The notes under the pieces were generated by a model, which worked only from the letters and a program-made list of their open reading frames with translations, ran no database searches and was not told the DNA's origin. Shown here piece after piece: positions 16,956 to 21,556 of a stretch of DNA of 21,556 nt. Both the position numbers and the translations under genes were made by a program. The first letter of the stretch is position 1. Each line of letters starts with the position of its first letter. Source of the stretch: Auxenochlorella pyrenoidosa (Eukaryota; Chlorophyta; Trebouxiophyceae; Chlorellales; Chlorellaceae); contig KQ482057.1 of NCBI GenBank assembly GCA_001430745.1, forward strand, positions 125,504-147,059, read 5' to 3'.

Positions 16956-19245
16956 TTACATGATGTTGCAGTCCCGAAGCTCTGGGGGCAGGCCCTCGTC
17001 GGAGCCGCCAAAGGAGGGCAGGCCATCGGGCCCAAACTGCAAGGCAAGGGGGAGGCATGTCCGGCCAGTCAGCTGCTGATGCAAGCCACAGATCTTCCTG
17101 GTCATGCCCATGGCATGGCAGGCAAGCCGGCGCTGTAGCGCCTCGGCTACCTGCTTGCACATGTGCACACCTTCCCTCCAGCTGGCCGAACAACAGCGCG
17201 CTCCTTCCCACCTGCATGCCCGGCGCCAGCTCATCCACAATCTCCTGGGGCGGCTGCCCACACTGCTGCATCTGCAGGCGCGCCAAGGGGTGCATGCCGG
17301 AGGTGTCACGCAGGTCATTCCGACAAACATGCGACAAGGTTGGCGTGCAGGTGTGCCTTGCAACCCACCGGCAGCAACACGCAAGCATGCAGTGGCGCAG
17401 CAGCGGCAGGCAGCGCAGTCTGCCCCCGCCTTGCCTGCTGGAGCAGGTCCACCAGCTGCGGGAAGTCAGAGGGGCTGCTCTCGTACAGGGCGCAGATGCG
17501 CTGGATGAAGCCGTACTGCCGCTGGTACCGCTCGTGCTCCTCTGCATGGGAGTGCACGGGGCACACAGCGGCCGTCAGGACGGATGGGGCCCGCAAGGCG
17601 TCGCGGCAGGATGCATGCGGGGAGCGCTGGCAGGTCAAGAGCTGCGCACAGAGGCGGGCGCTGCGTGCGCACCGTCGCTGAGCCTGCTCCTGTTGGCTGC
17701 GAGCCACTCTGGGTACTTGGCGCCGATGTCCTGCCGGGAAAGACAGGATGGCGGGCAGTGGGAGGCACTGATAAGCTCGAGCGTGGTGAAAAGGGCAGAG
17801 CACGGCAAGGGTGCACGCGACGGCGCGGCCACAAAGTGCGGCGAACGTCCCTCACCCCCAGCAGCCGCTCGAGCCCACGGGCCCCCGCCCCCCCCCACCC
17901 ACCCACCCACACATACCCACACCCCTTCCCGGTTCCATGCCCTTGCCTTCATCGGCTGGTACAGCACGTCCTTGCTGAGCAGCTGATGCATGATGGTGTC
18001 CACCAGGGATGACATTCCCGGGGGTGCACCGCCGCCCTCCCCGCCGCCTTCGCCGCCGCCCTCGCCGCCGCCCCCGAGCGCCCCCAGGTGCTCCGCCAGC
18101 AGGCGCAGCATCTCGTCTGCAAGCCAGGCCTGACATGGGCTGATGGTCAGCTGCTCGGTGATGCGAGCGAGGGCATACAATGCATGCGGCCCGGCAGCCA
18201 GCCCCACGCAGCAGCTGTCAAGCCAGGGCCGGCGAGCCGCAGCGCGAGGCACCCCACCTTCCGACTCGCCCTCGCCGGCGCCAGCAAAGCTGGGCGCCTG
18301 CTCCGACAGGGCCCGCAGAGTGGCGTTGACCTCCGTTTGCTGCTCCTGCTGCTGCGCCTGCGCTGCCGGCGGCTGCTCCGCGCCTCCGCCTCCCGCAAGC
18401 GCGCCCTCATCATCGGCTGCACGCATTACAGGGGCACAGCAAGCAGCTAATCAAGGCCGATGCCCAGGCCACCTTGGCTGGTCGTAGCATATGTATCACA
18501 GCGCACAGGCTCGCGCCAAACTAGCGAGCCGCAGGCGGCGCTCGAGACGGAGCAGCAGGCATCCTGGGAGCACGGCGCCACGGCCAGGCCAGCGCTGTAT
18601 CCTCCTTTCCAGCATGCCGGCTCACCTTGGGCCAGCTCGGCCAGCAGCTTTGCCAGGCCTTCCGACAGCACATCGACATCTTCTGGCTGTGCGCCACCGG
18701 GCGACGCGTCTGGCAAGCTGCCGCCGCCGCGCTGTGCCCGCCGAGTGCCCCGCGCCAGCGGGTCAAAAGACAGGCCTTTGGGCCGGCTGGCGCCCGCTTC
18801 ACCCACTGGGCTGGGCTGGGTGGCGCCCGCTTCACCCACTCCACTGGTTGAGCAGCCTGCTGCCGAGCCGCCAGAGCCTGATGCCTCTGCCCAGGCCTGC
18901 TCTAAAGCCTCTGCCTCGGTCGGGTGAACGGCGGCAGCGCTGGCGGCAGGTGTTGCAGGGGGCGGTCCAGGCGCAACCTGTCCAACCCTGCAGTATGGAG
19001 CGGTTGCATGCCTCAATCTTTCGGGGATTGATAATGCGCAGAGGCGGCAACCACGCCCTCGCAGGAGCCCTACCTGGCTGGTCCTGGCTGGTCGAAAGCC
19101 TCCAGAGCATCTGCAGCAGGATCACAGGGTCTCGACAGTTGATCTCGCTCGCAGCGCAGTCAGCACAGCCACACAGGGGCCTTGGCCACGCATACGCACC
19201 GTCCAGCAGCGCGTCCAGGTCGTTGGGGGCGGCGCTTGCAGACAT
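16956..19245 (-). CDS. PEX19: Peroxin-19, peroxisomal membrane protein receptor/chaperone
   Basis: Family role: a cytosolic shuttle that binds new peroxisomal membrane proteins and delivers them to PEX3. Eight exons: 19245-19200, 18910-18626, 18416-18258, 18116-17947, 17730-17673, 17541-17435, 17271-17212, 17036-16956; 321 residues (human 299). The N-terminal PEX3-binding type helix is NDLDALLDEALEQAW (8-22). The cargo-binding C-terminal domain shows LVDTIMHQLLSKDVLYQPMK, then DIGAKYPEWLAANRSRL, ERYQRQYGFIQRIC, VDLLQQMQQCGQPPQEIVDE and LAPGMQ, aligning with human PEX19 without gaps across the joins. The protein ends in CNIM (318-321), a CaaX farnesylation box like human CLIM. A GEGG-repeat linker precedes the C-domain. 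Exon 2 has an 11-residue tandem repeat (VGEAGA). Introns 4 (17946-17731) and 6 (17434-17272) both need GC donors (AG|GCAAGG). Exon 2 start is the least certain join. Confidence 0.93.
18788..18840. repeat. In-frame 33-base tandem repeat in PEX19 exon 2
   Basis: TGGCGCCCGCTTCACCCACT occurs at 18788-18807 and again at 18821-18840. It codes two copies of a VGEAGA-containing 11-residue unit in the variable linker of PEX19. Confidence 0.85.
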
Positions 19246-20313
19246 TTTGTAAATTGACTGTCCCGAGGAGCATTTCGGCCTCGCCAACCCCTGCCTTCAG
19301 CTTCTGAGCTGGCGTGCTGAGCTGCGCAGCATGTCTTTTGGCCTTGAGTTCAACTTTGACAGCTGCACACACATTCAAGCCTATTCAGATATGCAGGCTC
19401 ACTCCGATCCTACGAGCATCGATGCTGCAAACGTTTCCAGGCGGCTGTCGCACACCTCTTTTGAGACTTGTAGCCTTTTTTGTAGCCCGAGCTCCCTCAA
19501 AGGGCGGCAGGCTCGCTTCAGGGGCTGATGCTGCGACAGGACACCCCGATCGTCCCAGCAGCAATGGTCTGCTGGCGTGGTGGGGGCGGTGCGCCGCGCA
19601 GCAGCGACACCCCGCGGCCCGACCTGCCGCAACCAAACCGCCTGGGCCCTTTGCAAGCTGCCACTGGTGGCATGCCCCTCATGGCACAATCGTGGGTCAT
19701 GGCCCTGCAGGCAAGTTGGGCGGTAGGGCATGCATGTGCCATCTGCTCGCAGGCCACGGCAGGGCAGTGCGTGTGTGCGCCACGGCTGCTAGCGGACGTT
19801 CAGTTTGACCACATTACACCTCAGCCCTCCTGCACTCCCTTTATTGCCATGGAAGCAGGGGGTGCTGCTGGCAGGCTCCTGTGCGCGCAACTACGGCACC
19901 ACCTTGACGCTGGGCGTCCGCCATGCTCGCGGGCGGCCACACACAGCCGGGGCCGCCACCCTCTCGAGCCGCCAACCAGAGTTTGAGGCCGCGAGGTCAT
20001 GCATTGCACACCTTTAGGGCCGGGCTCCGCGGGGCCCATTTCAATTTTGATTTGCTCGACCCGGTCGCGTTCGAATTGAGTGTGGGCCTGCCCCGAGGCC
20101 CTCAAGCCTCCCAAACCTTCCAGTATTGCACCGGGGCCTGTTGGGCAGCGAGCCCGGCCCTGATCGCTGCTTGTGGTGGGAGGAGAAGTCGGGGACCGCC
20201 GACCAGGGCGTCACGCGACCCCCTGACAGCCCCACGGACCAGCATTGAGGCAGGAACAATCGGCGAGCGGCCCAGTCAGCGCGCGGGCGGGTCAGGAGCG
20301 AGTGGAGGTCGAA
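19246..20313. promoter_or_regulatory. Divergent intergenic region between PEX19 and the right-hand gene
   Basis: About 1.07 kb between two diverging ATG codons, so it should carry both promoters. It contains an ATG-led 65-codon frame on the plus strand (19331-19528, starting MSFGLEFNFDS) and longer open frames (19528-19986 plus, 19518-19757 minus). None shows a recognisable domain or splice-consistent continuation. A small unrecognised gene cannot be excluded. Confidence 0.4.
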
Positions 20314-21556
20314 ATGGCGCACACCCCCCAGCAGGGCTCCAGGGTGCGGCCCCACCTGCCAGAGGTGAGCGGAAGGACCCCGGTGTGCCAGTAGAGGGGG
20401 CACCTGGTCCACCGGCGGGCTCTCTGAATCGGGGGCAGGGTTCCGCCCCATTGCTGCAGGCCTCCCCCTTCAGCAGCGTGCTGGCGCGGCTGCCAGACCT
20501 CTCCCCACCACGTACCAAGTACACCACCAGCTTTGGCAGCCTGAACCCCCTGGCCTCGCCGCCACCAGCGAGCACTTTCGGCTTCAGGGCTCAGAGGTGG
20601 GCCCGCCTGCTCATTCTCAGCCTGGCCCCCCCGTTTCAGTGCTGCACGCGAGCTGAGCGAGCCATGCAAGGGGGCGGGCCGATCGCTGGGGGTGCCCAAA
20701 CTCTTACTGCAGGGAACGGGCGGGCAGCTGGCCGCCGGCTCCCTGCCACTGCCACGTCCAGTCGCACTGCTCACCTTGCATGCTGTCGTTCAGCCAACAA
20801 CAGCAGTCTGAAGCATTCAATATCCACAGCGAGGCACAACGCCTGTTGGGTCGAAGCTGTGTGCCCTGGGCCGTCCTCGGGTGCACGCTGCCTGAAGCAC
20901 CTGCTGCCGTGCCCGCCTCGCCGGCCCTCCTGCAGTGGCGCGCAAACCCCCGGTGGCCCCGCCGACAGCGTCAAAGCAGCTGCATTTGGTGAGGGGTGTG
21001 GCACATCAGGGCGCTCAGGGTGCAGCAAACTTGGTTCTTGGGAGGGCAGGTGCCCAGAAGTCGCGCAGCGCTCACAGCCATGCCAGCTCTTCGCTCGGCC
21101 TGTGTGGAGCTCCGGTGCGTGCGTGCATCGTGCCATCCTGTACCCGTCCACTTCTTTCCCTCTGCAGACCTCCTGGGCAGCACGCCCATCAGGAACAACG
21201 GTGCTGAGCAGCAGCTGTGCAGCCCGCGGTTTGAGCTGCAGGTGAGAACCAGCGGCGCATGACCCAGTGTCAGCGCGAGCAGCACCCGTGCAGTGGCGCT
21301 GTCGGCAGCCGCGGCTGCTTCGCGGCTGTGCGTGGGGAGAGCATGCGTTCGGCATGTTTCCGCCAGGTGCTGCAGGCTGGCGTCACCAATCTAGCTTGCA
21401 CTCATTCCCGTTGCCTCCTCCTTGTTTCCCCCTGCGCAGAGCCCCAAGTTCCCGCTCTTCCAGCCCTCGCCCAAGAAGCCCCTCGACTCGTCGCTGCGCT
21501 CGCCGCCCTCTGTCCGCCTGGGCGACTCCACCGCGGCGCCCGTCCGCTCCTTTTCC
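20314..21556 (+). CDS. Unrecognised Ser/Pro-rich protein with CDK-like sites, N-terminal part (partial)
   Basis: Five exons: 20314-20364, 20460-20596, 20936-20988, 21168-21241, 21440-21556 (runs off the right edge); 144 residues, every phase closes (0, 2, 1, 0). The ATG at 20314 begins MAHTPQQGSRVRPH. The rest reads YTTSFGSLNPLASPPP, FDLLGSTPIRNNG, CSPRFELQSPKFPLF and PSPKKPLDSSLRSPP. It is disordered in look, rich in Ser, Pro and basic residues, and has several proline-directed kinase sites (SPPR, TPIR, SPKK; also SPRF, SPKF). No enzyme domain or membrane segment is in the visible part. The phosphosite pattern suggests a cell-cycle-regulated or scaffold protein, but this is inference. The family was not identified; a retinoblastoma-like tail and a TMEM209-like N-terminus were considered without a firm match. 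Confidence 0.6.

Noticed and set aside
19923..21245. 440-codon open frame on the plus strand
   Set aside because: It is open by GC bias and overlaps the exons of the right-hand gene; the splice model starting at 20314 explains the conserved-looking parts.
21168..21556. Retinoblastoma-related C-terminal tail
   Set aside because: SPK and SPKK motifs looked similar to plant RBR tails, but the order and spacing do not match, and these residues lie near the N-terminus of the predicted protein.
1..21556. CRISPR arrays, rRNA, tRNA, insertion sequences or a bacterial-type operon
   Set aside because: No regular spacer repeats, cloverleaf genes, transposase motifs or Shine-Dalgarno-linked gene runs were seen; the genes are spliced and eukaryotic.

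Overview
The window is nuclear DNA of a GC-rich, intron-dense eukaryote, most likely a trebouxiophyte green alga of the Chlorella/Micractinium/Coccomyxa kind. The evidence is short exons with GT..AG (and several GC..AG) introns, strong codon bias to G/C, Ala/Gly/Gln-rich low-complexity inserts, TGTAA-type polyadenylation signals as in green algae, and eukaryote-only genes such as PEX19, TRMT11 and a TLC-domain protein. The lineage is inferred. No bacterial operon, rRNA, tRNA, CRISPR array or complete transposon was seen.

Nine protein genes can be rebuilt exon by exon, and all their splice phases close. From left to right they are: (1) the 5' part of a TRMT11-like tRNA guanosine-N2-methyltransferase gene, minus strand, running off the left edge; (2) a complete endonuclease V gene (plus, 7 exons, 2110-4389); (3) an LRAT/NC-domain membrane protein (minus, 4843-5340); (4) a small 72-residue protein of unknown function (minus, 6216-6776); (5) a TDRD3/RMI1-like OB-fold protein with polyQ, UIM-like and RGG segments (minus, 8 exons, 7705-10651); (6) a TLC-domain membrane protein (plus, 8 exons, 11051-13267); (7) an extended SDR of the dihydroflavonol-reductase/cinnamoyl-CoA-reductase type (minus, 10 exons, 13813-16739); (8) peroxin PEX19 with a C-terminal CaaX box (minus, 8 exons, 16956-19245); (9) the 5' part of an unrecognised Ser/Pro-rich protein with CDK-like sites (plus, from 20314, off the right edge).

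The genes look like independent transcription units. TRMT11/ENDOV, TDRD3-like/TLC and PEX19/gene 9 are divergent pairs with 0.4-1.1 kb between them. ENDOV/LRAT and TLC/SDR are convergent, and TGTAA signals lie between them. The only functional link that can be argued is RNA modification (TRMT11 acts on tRNA, ENDOV on inosine RNA).

The most unusual feature is gene structure rather than gene content. Six introns, possibly seven of 44 visible donors, need a GC donor to keep frame and match known family alignments. At least five introns or exon edges carry degenerate tandem copies of the neighbouring splice junction or exon. The clearest is ENDOV intron 2, where the same AG|GTGCGGCA segment forms both intron ends, as expected for intron birth by tandem duplication.
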